A stretch of DNA of 64,000 bases from assembly GCA_964482225.1 (NCBI GenBank), contig CAYZWT010000013.1, forward strand, positions 43,691-107,690, given 5' to 3'. The number at the start of each line of letters is the position of its first letter. Within the stretch, counting starts at the first letter, position 1. Shown one piece after another: positions 1 to 8,589 of this stretch. The position numbers were made by a program, and so were the translations under genes. Under the pieces are notes generated by a model. It worked only from the letters and a program-made list of their open reading frames with translations. It was not told the origin of the DNA and made no database searches. The DNA comes from UBA1429 sp964482225. GTDB taxonomy: Bacteria; Chloroflexota; Anaerolineae; UBA1429.

Positions 1-1622
1 ATATCCTGGCCGTCTACTGCTGTGGCTGGGACCTGCGCGATCTGCTGATCCGTGGCTTTGGCGGCGTGCCCGGCAAGGTGCACTCGAGCCCGCCCAAGCA
101 TTTCCGCTCGGCCCTGGGCCAGATCGTCAACTTTTTCTACACCATCCAGGGCGAATCCGCCGGGGCCGTGGCTTTTGCCAATTTCGATACCTTTATGGCG
201 CCCTTTATCCGCTACGACCACCTGACCGAGCGAGAAGTGCGCCAGGCCCTGCAAGAGTTTGTCTTTAACCTGAACGTCCCTACCCGGGTCGGCTTTCAGA
301 CCCCCTTTACCAACCTGACTTTTGATCTCCAGGTGCCCGAGATCCTGGCCGACGAGTATGTCATCATCGGCGGCGAGCCCCAGGAGGTCACCTATAGCGA
401 TTTTCAGGAAGAGATGGACCTGCTGAACCGCTGCTTTGCCGAGCTGATGCTGGCCGGGGATGCCAATGGGCGCGTGTTCACTTTCCCCATCCCCACCTAC
501 AACATCACGCCCGATTTCGATTGGGACAACCCCAAGCTCGATCCGATCTGGCAGATGACGGCCAAGTACGGCATCCCCTACTTTGCCAACTTTGTGAACT
601 CGGACCTCAGCCCCGATGACGTGCGCTCCATGTGCTGCCGCCTGCGCCTCTCCAACAAGGAGCTGCGCAAGCGGGGCGGCGGGCTCTTTGGCTCCAACCC
701 CCTGACAGGCAGCGTCGGCGTGGTCACCCTCAACCTGGCGCGCATCGGTTATCTGGCCAACAGCGAGCAAGAGTTCCTGGCGCGGGTGAGCCACTTGATG
801 GACATCGCCCAGGAGGCGCTGACCATCCGCCGCCGCGTGATCGAGCGTTTCACCGAGGGCGGCCTGTATCCCTACTCCCAACACTATCTGGATGGCGTCA
901 AGGCCATGACGGGCCAGTATTGGGGCAACCATTTCAACACCATCGGCCTGAACGGCATGAACGAGGCCTGCCTCAACTTTATGGGCCTCGACCTCACCGA
1001 TCAGGCGGCCCGCGAGTTCTCGCTGCGGGTGCTCAACTTTATGCGCGACAAGCTCCAGCAGTACCAGGACGAGACGGGCGAGCTCTACAACCTGGAGGCC
1101 ACCCCTGCCGAGGGCACCAGCTATCGCTTTGCCATGCTGGATCGCAACCTGTACCCGAATATCATCACCGCTGGGACCGATAGCCCGGTGGGCGAGCCCT
1201 ACTATACCAACTCGAGCCAGTTGCCGGTCAACGCCACCGACGACCTGTTCGAGGCGCTGGATTGGCAGGATGGCTTGCAGACCCGCTACACCGGCGGCAC
1301 GGTCATGCACGTTTTCCTGGGCGAGCGCGTCTCCTCCATCGAGGCGACCAAGAGCCTGGTGCGCCGCGTGGCCGCCAACTATTCGCTGCCCTACTTTACC
1401 TTGACGCCCACCTTTAGCGTCTGCCCCGTCCACGGCTATCTCGAGGGCGAGCATTTCGAGTGCCCCAAGTGCGCCAACGAGCAGCCGTGCGAGGTCTATT
1501 CGCGGGTGGTGGGCTATCTGCGGCCCGTGAACCAGTGGAACAAGGGCAAGCGCAGCGAGTATAGCGAGCGCCGCACCTTTGCCGTGCAGGAGCCCGCCAA
1601 GGTGAACGCCACCGGCTCATGA
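1..1622 (+). CDS. nrdD: Anaerobic ribonucleoside-triphosphate reductase, C-terminal part (cut by window edge)
   Basis: Glycyl-radical enzyme that reduces NTPs to dNTPs without oxygen. The frame is open from base 3 with no start in the window, so the N-terminal part (ATP-cone and early barrel) lies to the left. Visible NrdD hallmarks are the PPKH..ALGQ..NF...QGESAG stretch, a SMCCRLR segment that fits the active-site cysteine strand, the C-terminal zinc site CPVH...CPKC, and the radical loop SRVVGYLRP with its glycine, followed by the usual W-N-x-GK...E...R tail. The stop overlaps the start of the activase by 4 bases (ATGA), so the two are translationally coupled. The identity is secure; only the missing N-terminus is unknown. 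Confidence 0.96.
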   Translation, partial: ILAVYCCGWDLRDLLIRGFGGVPGKVHSSPPKHFRSALGQIVNFFYTIQGESAGAVAFANFDTFMAPFIRYDHLTEREVRQALQEFVFNLNVPTRVGFQTPFTNLTFDLQVPEILADEYVIIGGEPQEVTYSDFQEEMDLLNRCFAELMLAGDANGRVFTFPIPTYNITPDFDWDNPKLDPIWQMTAKYGIPYFANFVNSDLSPDDVRSMCCRLRLSNKELRKRGGGLFGSNPLTGSVGVVTLNLARIGYLANSEQEFLARVSHLMDIAQEALTIRRRVIERFTEGGLYPYSQHYLDGVKAMTGQYWGNHFNTIGLNGMNEACLNFMGLDLTDQAAREFSLRVLNFMRDKLQQYQDETGELYNLEATPAEGTSYRFAMLDRNLYPNIITAGTDSPVGEPYYTNSSQLPVNATDDLFEALDWQDGLQTRYTGGTVMHVFLGERVSSIEATKSLVRRVAANYSLPYFTLTPTFSVCPVHGYLEGEHFECPKCANEQPCEVYSRVVGYLRPVNQWNKGKRSEYSERRTFAVQEPAKVNATGS

Positions 1623-2314
1623 AGATCGTCGGTCTGCAAAAGGTCAGCCTGATTGACTTTCCTGATCGCATCGCGGCGACGGTCTTTATCGGGGGCTGTA
1701 ACCTGGATTGCGGCTTTTGCCACAACCGTTGGATGCTTGACGCGGGGGCCATCGAGCCGATCATGGCCCCCGCCGACCTGCTGGCTTGGCTGGCCACCCG
1801 CCAGGGCAAGCTGGATGGCGTCTGCCTGACGGGCGGCGAGCCCTGCGGCGCCCCGGAGCTGCCCGCGCTGATCGGCGCCATCCGCGAGCTGGGCCTGGCC
1901 GTCAAGCTGGATACCAACGGCACCTTCCCACGGCGGCTCCGGGCGCTGCTGGATGGGGCGCTGCTGGATTATGTCGCCATGGACCTCAAAGCGCCCCTGG
2001 ATGCCCGCTATAGCCGGGCTGTGGGCGCGTCCATCTCCCTGGCGGACCTGCACCGCAGCATGGCCCTCTTGCGCCAGGGCGGCATCCCCTACGAGTTTCG
2101 CACCACCGTGCACCCCTTGTTGGATGAGCAGGCTCTATGCGACCTGGCGGCCCAGATCGAACCCACCGACGCCTGGTTCCTCCAGCCCTTTGAGGCGAGC
2201 CCCGGCGTGCTAGAGGCCGTGCGCGCCCTGCCCGCCCTCTCTCCGGCCCAGATCAACGAGCTGCTCCCCGCCCTGCGGGAGAGCGCGCCGGGCGTGCGGC
2301 TGCGGGCGCTGTAA
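1619..2314 (+). CDS. nrdG: Anaerobic ribonucleotide reductase activating protein (radical SAM)
   Basis: Radical SAM activase that generates the glycyl radical on NrdD. The protein has 231 residues and opens with MKIVGLQKVSLIDFPD. Its radical SAM cluster motif is C27-x3-C31-x2-C34 (GGCNLDCGFCHN), followed by the GGEP motif (TGGEPCG) for SAM binding. This N-terminus and length fit the NrdG2-type subgroup rather than the shorter E. coli-type NrdG. It overlaps nrdD by 4 bases. No clear terminator follows; the next 500 bases hold a dispersed repeat. Confidence 0.93.
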   Translation: MKIVGLQKVSLIDFPDRIAATVFIGGCNLDCGFCHNRWMLDAGAIEPIMAPADLLAWLATRQGKLDGVCLTGGEPCGAPELPALIGAIRELGLAVKLDTNGTFPRRLRALLDGALLDYVAMDLKAPLDARYSRAVGASISLADLHRSMALLRQGGIPYEFRTTVHPLLDEQALCDLAAQIEPTDAWFLQPFEASPGVLEAVRALPALSPAQINELLPALRESAPGVRLRAL

Positions 2315-2369
2315 AAGAGGGCACACGCCGTTTCCAGAGTCAAGATCATGTGTACCCACACGCCCGCCA

Positions 2370-2660
2370 GTATCAGTTCAGATTCAAGGTGACGAGTCCC
2401 TAATTGACCAGGAAGTGATGCCAATATCCTGCAAACGGAGAGCACACAGCCTCGCTATGGATGCATACATGCGTCTGGCGTCAGTTCTACCCATACGTGT
2501 TTACTGTGTTTTTCTATGGTTTTATTGTAGGGGGCGAGGGACGGTGGTTGCGCCACCGTTGGCCGCGCCCCTACAAGGCGGGCGAGACGCCCGCCCTCCA
2601 CGGTTCGCTGCCGCCGTCCCCAACGTGTTGGCCTCTTTCCCCCCAATTCTGAACTGATAC
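2370..2660 (+). mobile_element. MITE-like element, copy A (291 bp, 8-bp target duplication)
   Basis: The ends are inverted repeats sharing GTATCAGTTCAGA (left 2370-2382; reverse complement at the right end to 2660). The exact 8-mer GCCCGCCA lies immediately outside both ends (2362-2369 and 2661-2668), which is a target-site duplication. The interior has nested palindromes, including GGCGGGCGAGACGCCCGCC at 2577-2595. It encodes no protein. Copies B and C (14628-14899, 45965-46264) are the same element in the opposite orientation, and a fragment sits at 27626-27730. It must be mobilised by a transposase elsewhere in the genome. Confidence 0.85.
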
Positions 2661-2756
2661 GCCCGCCAAAGGCATGTCTGGCTTGTGTCGTCGGGGGTGG
2701 GAGCGCGCAGTGCAACTCTGCGCTCCACTTTCGCCGACTGCGGGGCGCCCTCGCCC

Positions 2757-2785
2757 TTGATCCCGCCGCCGCCCTAGCATACAAT
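2757..2785 (+). promoter_or_regulatory. Sigma70-like promoter for the gene at 2812
   Basis: TTGATC (2757-2762), a 17-base spacer, then TACAAT (2780-2785). The start codon follows 26 bases after the -10 box, with GGAGAG as ribosome binding site. It lies just outside the right end of repeat copy A. Confidence 0.6.
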
Positions 2786-2811
2786 GCTTCTACATTACCG
2801 GAGAGGGTGCC

Positions 2812-3771
2812 ATGCGCCGATCTTGTCTCGTCGGGCTGATCCTGGTGGCTGCCGTGCTGCTGGCCGCCTCCTTTTGGCTGCGCCGGTATCTGACGCCCGA
2901 GACAGAGGGCGCGGCGTCGCCAACATCCACGGCTATCGCCGGCGCATCCGACGCCGCGCCCCCGGCGCTCCTGCCCACCCTGCCCCAACCGACATCGGCG
3001 CCTGTGCTGGCCGAGGACCGCGTCTATGAGGAGCGCATCCAGGGCCTCTATCTGGAGGCGGTGCAGCCACTGGCCGAGGCCGAGATGGACATTCGCGGGC
3101 TGGCGGCGGCGGAGGGCAAGCTATATGTCACCGTCTATGACGCCGCCGGCCAGACGGCGTGGCTGCACGAGCTGGATCGCTCCTCCGCCTCGACGCTGCG
3201 CTCGCTACCTTTGGGCGGCCAGGGGCCCGGCGAACCCTGTGGCTTGCAGGCCGCAGGCCAACTCCTCTGGACCTGCGTCAACTCGCAAGATGGCGCCCTG
3301 ATCCTGGCCGTGGATCGAGCCGCCTGGGCGGCAGCCGCGTGGGCGCCCGTCACCGATACGCTGCGCGCCGTGGCCCAGACAGCCGATGGCTCCGTTGTAG
3401 GGGTGGACAGGGCAGGCGAGCGGTTCTACCACTGGGGGGTGGACGGCGTATTGCAGCGCGTCGCCATCAATGCCACGGGCGTGGTCTATGCGGATTGCGA
3501 GCTCATCCGGGGCAGCCTGGTCTGTGTGGGAGCAGAGCAGACGGGCGGCGTCATGGACGTGCTCGATCCAGAGAGCCTTTCGCTGCTGGCGCGGCGCCAG
3601 GCCAGCACACGCACCGCCTGGGGAGCCCTGGTGGCGGGCAACGCCCTGGCTTACGATGGCGAATGGTTCTTGCTGGCGCCCTCGGGGGGCCAGCTTCCTC
3701 TGGTCTGGTCGTACCGGCTGGATGGCGGCTCTCTGGCCGATTACGTCCCCAGTGTGCGCCCGCCCCAATAG
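2812..3771 (+). CDS. Membrane-anchored extracytoplasmic protein, propeller-like, unknown function
   Basis: 319 residues. One hydrophobic segment (about residues 6-23) serves as signal anchor, followed by a Pro/Thr/Ala-rich linker to about residue 65 and then a globular outer domain. The domain has repeated short beta-rich units (LAAAEGKLYVTVYD, LQAAGQLLWTC, AQTADGSVVGVDR, LAYDGEWFLLAPS) that resemble blades of a beta-propeller, but no named family was recognised. There is no lipobox cysteine. The ribosome binding site is GGAGAG and a good promoter lies upstream. It is probably a single-gene unit, since the next gene has its own promoter. Confidence 0.7.
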   Translation: MRRSCLVGLILVAAVLLAASFWLRRYLTPETEGAASPTSTAIAGASDAAPPALLPTLPQPTSAPVLAEDRVYEERIQGLYLEAVQPLAEAEMDIRGLAAAEGKLYVTVYDAAGQTAWLHELDRSSASTLRSLPLGGQGPGEPCGLQAAGQLLWTCVNSQDGALILAVDRAAWAAAAWAPVTDTLRAVAQTADGSVVGVDRAGERFYHWGVDGVLQRVAINATGVVYADCELIRGSLVCVGAEQTGGVMDVLDPESLSLLARRQASTRTAWGALVAGNALAYDGEWFLLAPSGGQLPLVWSYRLDGGSLADYVPSVRPPQ

Positions 3772-3837
3772 GCGAGCAGGCGCGCCGTGCTCGTGCCGCG
3801 CATGGGCATGCGGCGATCCTGACGCTCCGGCGCGAGT

Positions 3838-3867
3838 TTGACAGCGCGCCCTCCTTGCGGCGATAAT
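3838..3867 (+). promoter_or_regulatory. Sigma70-like promoter for the aldolase gene
   Basis: TTGACA (3838-3843), an 18-base spacer, then GATAAT (3862-3867), 44 bases before the start codon at 3911. Confidence 0.65.
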
Positions 3868-3910
3868 CGCAGGCGAGAGCGCAATCTGACCCCATAGAAA
3901 GGCCATCAGC

Positions 3911-4792
3911 ATGATCCAAGGTGTATTCCCGCCCATCGCCACGCCGTTCAACGCCCAGGGGGGGCTGGATGCGGCCGCCCTGCGCGCCAATGTCCTCAAA
4001 TGGGAGGCCACGGGCCTGAGCGGCTATGTGGTCGCCGGTTCCAACGGCGAGAGCGTCCTGTTGGAGGACGGCGAGATCGTCGAGGCGTGCGCCGTGGTGC
4101 GCGAGGCCGCCGCCCCCGAGAGCATGGTGATCGCCGGGGTGGGCCGCCAATCCACCGCCGCCACCATCGCCCTGGCCAAGGCTGCCGCCCAGGCGGGCGC
4201 CCAGTTCGCCCTGGTGATGACGCCCTCGTTCTACAGCGTCGAGATGACGCCCGAGGCCCTGACCCGCCACTATTGGGCCATCGCCGACGCCTCGCCCATG
4301 CCGGTGCTGGTCTACAATGTGCCCAAGTTCACCAACCTGAACATCGCCCCCGCCACGGTGGCGCGCATCGCCCAGCACGAGAACGTCGTGGGCATCAAGG
4401 ATAGCGCCGGCGACATCCCCCAGATCTGCGATCTGGTGCGCCTCTGCCCGCCCGGATTCGACATCTTGATCGGCAACGGCCCGGCCTTTCTCAGCGGGTT
4501 GCAGCTTGGGGCCGTGGGCGGCATCCTGGCGGTGGCCAACGTCGCGCCCCGCGAGTGCGTCCAGATCCGGCAGCATGTGCTGGCGGGCGAGCACGCCCAG
4601 GCCCGCGAGATCCACCTGCGCATCATTGAGACCGGCAAGGCCGTCACAGGCCGCTTTGGCGTGCCCGGGCTCAAGGCCGCCCTGGATCTGCTGGGCTATA
4701 CCGGCGGCGCGCCCCGCCCGCCCTTGCTCTCCGCCAACGATGAGGTGCGCAACGTCATCCGGGGCATCCTGGCGGAGGCTGGCCTGCTCTAG
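3911..4792 (+). CDS. DapA-superfamily aldolase, 4-hydroxy-2-oxoglutarate aldolase-like
   Basis: Class I aldolase of the DHDPS/NAL TIM-barrel family, 293 residues, cytoplasmic. The pyruvate-binding loop is GSNGES (43-48), the catalytic tyrosine Y135 is in YNVP, and the Schiff-base lysine K163 is in GIKDSAGD. From memory the C-terminal third (VTGRFGVPGLKAALD, then a GY-GG-PRPPL segment) resembles mitochondrial HOGA1 more than DapA. Cleavage of 4-hydroxy-2-oxoglutarate to pyruvate and glyoxylate is therefore the best guess; a sugar-acid or lysine pathway substrate is the alternative. A strong promoter precedes it. The flavodoxin gene starts 18 bases after its stop, so they may be cotranscribed. 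Confidence 0.85.
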   Translation: MIQGVFPPIATPFNAQGGLDAAALRANVLKWEATGLSGYVVAGSNGESVLLEDGEIVEACAVVREAAAPESMVIAGVGRQSTAATIALAKAAAQAGAQFALVMTPSFYSVEMTPEALTRHYWAIADASPMPVLVYNVPKFTNLNIAPATVARIAQHENVVGIKDSAGDIPQICDLVRLCPPGFDILIGNGPAFLSGLQLGAVGGILAVANVAPRECVQIRQHVLAGEHAQAREIHLRIIETGKAVTGRFGVPGLKAALDLLGYTGGAPRPPLLSANDEVRNVIRGILAEAGLL

Positions 4793-4810
4793 CGGAAAGG
4801 AGCGCGTCGC

Positions 4811-5398
4811 ATGGCGCCCCTCACGGCATTGGTCCTTTACTGGTCGGCGGGCGGCAACACCCGCCGCGTGGCCGAGGCCCTGGCCCAGGGACTGGCGAGC
4901 CAGGGCGCGGCGGTCACGCTCCTCTCGATGGCCGACGCAGCGACAGAGGAGATAGACGCCGAGGCGTACGACCTGGTCTGCCTGGGCAGCCCCTCGTACC
5001 ATTTCGGCGTTCCGGCGCCGGTGCGCCGCTATGTCGAGCAGATGGGGCAGCGGGGCCGCGCCCTGGGCCTGCCCCAGTTCGGCTCGCCGCCCCGCCCGCA
5101 CAAGTGGGCCGTCGTGTTCGTGACCTATGGCGGCCCCCACACCGGCCTGGATGAGGCCACCCCCGCCGGTGACTATATGGCGCAAGCGTTGCGGCACGTG
5201 GGCCGCCAGATCCGGGGCGCCTGGTACACCGTGGGCGCCTTTCATGGCGACCCGGACCGCGAGCACAACCGCCTGGGCTGGCTGGGCGATATCCGGGGTC
5301 GCCCCAACGAGCACGACCTGGGCGTCATCAAGAGCAATGCCCGGGGGCTGGCCTATCTGTTGCAGCACGAACTGGATGGGGGCGACGGCCAGGGTTGA
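4811..5398 (+). CDS. Flavodoxin-family protein, first of a tandem pair
   Basis: 195 residues with a flavodoxin-like fold. The phosphate-binding loop for FMN is at the N-terminus (YWSAGGNTRRVAEAL, residues 10-24), then VCLGSPSYHFGVP in the second FMN loop and a VVFVTYGGPHTG strand-loop. No membrane segment is present. AAGGAG stands 8 bases before ATG. It shares the whole architecture with the next gene, including the GWLG(D/N)I.G near the C-terminus, so the two arose by tandem duplication. The likely role is a low-potential electron carrier or NAD(P)H-dependent FMN reductase; the partner is unknown. Confidence 0.85.
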   Translation: MAPLTALVLYWSAGGNTRRVAEALAQGLASQGAAVTLLSMADAATEEIDAEAYDLVCLGSPSYHFGVPAPVRRYVEQMGQRGRALGLPQFGSPPRPHKWAVVFVTYGGPHTGLDEATPAGDYMAQALRHVGRQIRGAWYTVGAFHGDPDREHNRLGWLGDIRGRPNEHDLGVIKSNARGLAYLLQHELDGGDGQG

Positions 5399-5431
5399 TA
5401 CGCCGCACAGGGGATCAGAGGAGCCAACCGC

Positions 5432-5992
5432 ATGGCGCAACTCAAAGCGCTGGTCGTATGCTATTCAGAGGGGGACCACACCCACTATGTGGCCGAGGCG
5501 CTGGCGCGCGGGCTAGAGGCCCAGGGCGCGGAGGTTGCCAGCCTCTCGCTGGGCGATCCGGCGACGGAAGCAACCGACCTCTCCGGCTATGAACTGGTGT
5601 GCCTGGGCAGCCCCTGCTATCGCACCGGCCTGCCCGCGCCCGTGCAGCGCTATCTGGAACGGCTCGGGCCGCCGGAGCAGGCCCAGGCAGATGCAGACGG
5701 GTGGGGCGTTGTCTTTATCGCCTATGGCTCGCCCCATACCAACCTGGAGCAAGCCCAGGAGATCGCAGAGGCGCTGGCAGAAGCCCTCAAGGGCGCGGGC
5801 CGCGATGTGCGCGGCGTCTGGGGCGTGGTGGGCGCCTTTGGCGGGCCGCCCACGGCCCAGGGCGACCGCCTGGGCTGGCTGGGCAACCTGCAAGGGCAGA
5901 TGTACCAGCAAGACCTGGACGAGATCGAGGCCCGGGCCGGGGAGCTGGCCCGAGAGCTTGAGCGCGAGATGGAGGCTGGCGAGCAAGCGTAA
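5432..5992 (+). CDS. Flavodoxin-family protein, second of a tandem pair
   Basis: 186 residues, paralogous to the preceding gene. The P-loop is altered to CYSEGDHTHYVAEAL but keeps the threonine; the VCLGSPCYRTGLP and VVFIAYGSPHTN loops are kept. The C-terminus is a charged helix (DEIEARAGELARELERE). Its ribosome binding site is AGAGGAG. The spacing of 33 bases from the first copy and 13 bases to the next gene suggests one transcript. P-loop divergence suggests a different redox partner or potential. Confidence 0.83.
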   Translation: MAQLKALVVCYSEGDHTHYVAEALARGLEAQGAEVASLSLGDPATEATDLSGYELVCLGSPCYRTGLPAPVQRYLERLGPPEQAQADADGWGVVFIAYGSPHTNLEQAQEIAEALAEALKGAGRDVRGVWGVVGAFGGPPTAQGDRLGWLGNLQGQMYQQDLDEIEARAGELARELEREMEAGEQA

Positions 5993-6005
5993 GGACAACC
6001 ATGGC

Positions 6006-6617
6006 ATGACAGAGCATACCACGTTGCAGATCGCCTTTGTGCACCAGGATCGCGCTGGCATCCTGGCGGTGCAGTATGGCCCCAACGACTCGGTAACGGC
6101 ATCGGGGTTCGATCTGCTCCAGGGACGCGGCTTTGATGTGAGCATGTGCCTGGGGTATCCCACCATGCGCGCCTGGGTGAGCGCCTATGCGGGCTCGGGC
6201 TATCGCACGTTGCTGGCCTGGATCCAGATCGTCACGGACCACTACTATGGGCGCACGGACGATGAGGCCCCCGCCCATGTGGTTGCCGAGATAGACGCCT
6301 CCCCCGCCCTGCGCGCCCTGGGCGTGCCCTTTTTCGCCTATGGCTATCCGGCGGCGATCTATGACGCGCCCTGCAACAACCTGGGCGCCCACGCGCGCCT
6401 GGAATGGGCCGCCGATACGTTCCTGGTGACCTTTCCCAGCCCCTTGAACGACAACGAGATCGCCTTTTTGGCGGGTTTCCGCTGGGGCTATGCCGAGTGG
6501 GACGAGGGCGGGCAGCGCCAGGTGGCGCTGCGGCCCCTGATGGCGCTGGAGCGCACCGCGTGGGAGGCGCACCTGCCCATGTTGCAGCGCGAGTGCCCGG
6601 CCTGGCGCTATGCCTGA
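6006..6617 (+). CDS. Conserved hypothetical protein in the flavodoxin operon
   Basis: 203 residues, soluble, no recognised family. The start is ATG 6006: the ATG at 6001 runs straight into a stop, while AAGGA at 5991-5995 is well spaced for 6006. The sequence is rich in aromatic residues (FFAYGYPAAIYDAPCNNLGAH, FRWGYAEWDE) with an FDLLQGRGFDVSMCLGYPTM segment. No metal, nucleotide or flavin motif is obvious. It ends just before a strong hairpin and is the last gene of the aldolase-flavodoxin unit. It may bind or act with the flavodoxins, but only the neighbourhood says so. Confidence 0.7.
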   Translation: MTEHTTLQIAFVHQDRAGILAVQYGPNDSVTASGFDLLQGRGFDVSMCLGYPTMRAWVSAYAGSGYRTLLAWIQIVTDHYYGRTDDEAPAHVVAEIDASPALRALGVPFFAYGYPAAIYDAPCNNLGAHARLEWAADTFLVTFPSPLNDNEIAFLAGFRWGYAEWDEGGQRQVALRPLMALERTAWEAHLPMLQRECPAWRYA

Positions 6618-6622
6618 AAAGA

Positions 6623-6656
6623 AAGACGTGCGCTCTCTTTCGAGGGCGCACGTCTT
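6623..6656. terminator. Bidirectional hairpin terminator
   Basis: Perfect 11-bp arms AAGACGTGCGC / GCGCACGTCTT with an extra CTC/GAG inside and loop TTTC, placed between two convergent genes (stops at 6617 and 6685). It ends in TT with A/T flanks on the plus side. It probably ends transcription from both directions. Confidence 0.75.
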
Positions 6657-6684
6657 GTACCCGCCGCAGCCTGTGCGGTAGGTC

Positions 6685-8496
6685 TCAGCCCACCAGCGTC
6701 TCTAGCTCGCCCACCAGCCGCTCGAACTCGGCCAGGGCCGAGGACACGGGCTCGGGCGTGGTCAGGTCTACCCCCGCCCCGCGCAACACGTTCAGCGGAT
6801 AGTCGCTGCCGCCCGCCCGCAAAAAGGCCAGGTAGCGCTCCAGCGCCCCCTCTTGCCCCTCCAGGATGGCGCGGGCGATGGCCACCGCCGAGGCCATGCC
6901 TGTGGCGTACTTGTAGACATAAAAGTTGTAGAAAAAGTGGTCAATGCGGGCCCACTCGTAGGCGATGGGCTCATCGGTCGCATCGAACGCCACGCTATCG
7001 CCATAGTAGAGCTTGACCAGCTCATAGTAACGCGCGTCCAGGCTATCGGCCGTCAAGGGCTGGCCCTGCTCCACCATGCCGTGCATCACCTTCTCAAACT
7101 CGGCGAACATGGTCTGGCGGAAGAGGGTGCCCCGGAACCCGTCCAGATAGCGGTCAATCAGATAGGCGCGCACCTGGGGATCATCCAGGGTGGCCAGCAG
7201 GTGGTGGTTGAGCAGCGCCTCGTTGGTGGTCGAGGCCACCTCCGCCACCAGGATGCGATAGTCGGCCAGGTGATAGGGCTGGGCCTGGTTGGCCAGGTAG
7301 GTGTGCATCGAGTGGCCCAGCTCGTGGGCCAGGGTGAACACCGAGTCCAGCGTGCCGGTATAGTTCATCAGGATGTACGGCATGGTGTCATAGCAGCCGG
7401 AGGAATAGGCCCCCGAGCGCTTGCCCACATTCTCATAGCGATCCACCCAGCCGCCGGTCATCCCCTGGCGCGCCGCGCGCACATACTCTTCGCCCAGCGG
7501 CGCGATCCCCTGGGCGACCAGCGCCACCGCCTCGTCATAGTCGTAGGAGAGGTCTACCTCAGGCACGGCGGGCACATACACGTCGTAGAGGTGCAGCCGA
7601 TCCACGCCCAGCAGCCGCCGGCGCAGCTCCATGTAGCGGTAGAATGCGGGCAGCGCCGCGTGCACCGCCTCGATCAGGGCGTCATAGACGGCCACCTCGA
7701 CGTTGTCGTTGAACAGCGAGGCAGCCAGGGCCGAGCCATACCGGCGCGCCCGCGCGTTGAACACGTGGGACTTGACCCCGCCATCCAGCGCGGCTGCGAC
7801 GGTGTTGCGGTTGCCCTTGTACTCGTCATAGTAGCCCTCAAAGGCGCGCCGGCGCAGGTCGCGGTCGCGGCTCTCCAACAGCTTGATGAACAACGAGTGG
7901 GTGAGCTGCTGCTGCTCGCCCTCCTCGTCCTGCACAGCGGGCAGCCGCGCGGCCAGGTCCACATTCTTGAGCACGCTGAACACCCGCTCAAAGGCTGAGA
8001 GGGGCTCGCTGGCCATGGACATCAGGCGCTCTTCTGCAGGCGAGAGGGTATAGGGCTTGGCCCGCAACTGGTCTTCGAGCCAAAAGCGATAGGTCGCCAG
8101 GGGCGCGCGGCCCATCCACTCTTGCAGCGCGGCGTCATCCACGGTCAGGATCTCGGGCGAGAGGTAGGAGCTTGCCGTCATCAGCGCCACAAAGGCCGAG
8201 CGGGCGCGCTCCATCATGTCCTGGTAATGGCTGTTGCCCAGGTCCTCGTCGGCGCGCAGGTGGGCATAGACCCAGACCTTTTCCATCTCGCGGCCGGCCT
8301 GAAAGTAGGTGGCCAGCGCCTCGGCCAGCACCTGCTCGGACTCGCCCAGGCGCCCCTCATAGGCCGAGACCTTGTCGGGCCACTGGCGCGCCGCCGCCAG
8401 GGCCGCCTCCCATGCTTCGTCGTTGGCATAGATCGCCGCTACGTTCCACCGATCCTCGGCGGGCACTTCTGAACGCTGTATAGGCGTTTGGGCCAC
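6685..8496 (-). CDS. pepF: Oligoendopeptidase F (M3 family), copy 1
   Basis: Zinc metallopeptidase that degrades oligopeptides in the cytoplasm. The zinc motif is H391-E392-LG-H395 in FTLAHELGHSMH, and the expected downstream glutamate helix region is present (VAEVASTTNEALL). GTG at 8496 is chosen as start because AAGGAG (8505-8510) lies 8 bases before it; an ATG at 8535 would extend the protein by 13 residues without such a site. The protein has 603 residues, the usual PepF length. No signal peptide is present. A related pepF gene lies immediately upstream on the same strand, with its stop at 8590. Confidence 0.95.
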   Translation of the reverse strand: MAQTPIQRSEVPAEDRWNVAAIYANDEAWEAALAAARQWPDKVSAYEGRLGESEQVLAEALATYFQAGREMEKVWVYAHLRADEDLGNSHYQDMMERARSAFVALMTASSYLSPEILTVDDAALQEWMGRAPLATYRFWLEDQLRAKPYTLSPAEERLMSMASEPLSAFERVFSVLKNVDLAARLPAVQDEEGEQQQLTHSLFIKLLESRDRDLRRRAFEGYYDEYKGNRNTVAAALDGGVKSHVFNARARRYGSALAASLFNDNVEVAVYDALIEAVHAALPAFYRYMELRRRLLGVDRLHLYDVYVPAVPEVDLSYDYDEAVALVAQGIAPLGEEYVRAARQGMTGGWVDRYENVGKRSGAYSSGCYDTMPYILMNYTGTLDSVFTLAHELGHSMHTYLANQAQPYHLADYRILVAEVASTTNEALLNHHLLATLDDPQVRAYLIDRYLDGFRGTLFRQTMFAEFEKVMHGMVEQGQPLTADSLDARYYELVKLYYGDSVAFDATDEPIAYEWARIDHFFYNFYVYKYATGMASAVAIARAILEGQEGALERYLAFLRAGGSDYPLNVLRGAGVDLTTPEPVSSALAEFERLVGELETLVG

Positions 8497-8589
8497 GATA
8501 TCATCTCCTTGCTTCGAGAGTAGGGCAATGGACAACGTAGAGCCAGATTGTACGTCATCGCGCGCCCAAAGGAAACCGGAAGGGGCGGG

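Larger units (their letters stand above)
2315..2811. other. Intergenic region holding repeat copy A and a promoter
   Basis: 497 bases without a credible gene. The middle is a complete MITE-like element (2370-2660) flanked by an 8-bp duplication. The right end carries a good promoter for the gene at 2812. Short open frames here fall inside the repeat and have no ribosome binding site. Confidence 0.8.

Noticed and set aside
3551..5440. Long open frame on the minus strand (about 630 codons) opposite the aldolase and flavodoxins.
   Set aside because: It is the antisense shadow of clearly recognisable plus-strand genes in GC-rich DNA, with low-complexity Gly/Ala/His-rich translation and no ribosome binding site.
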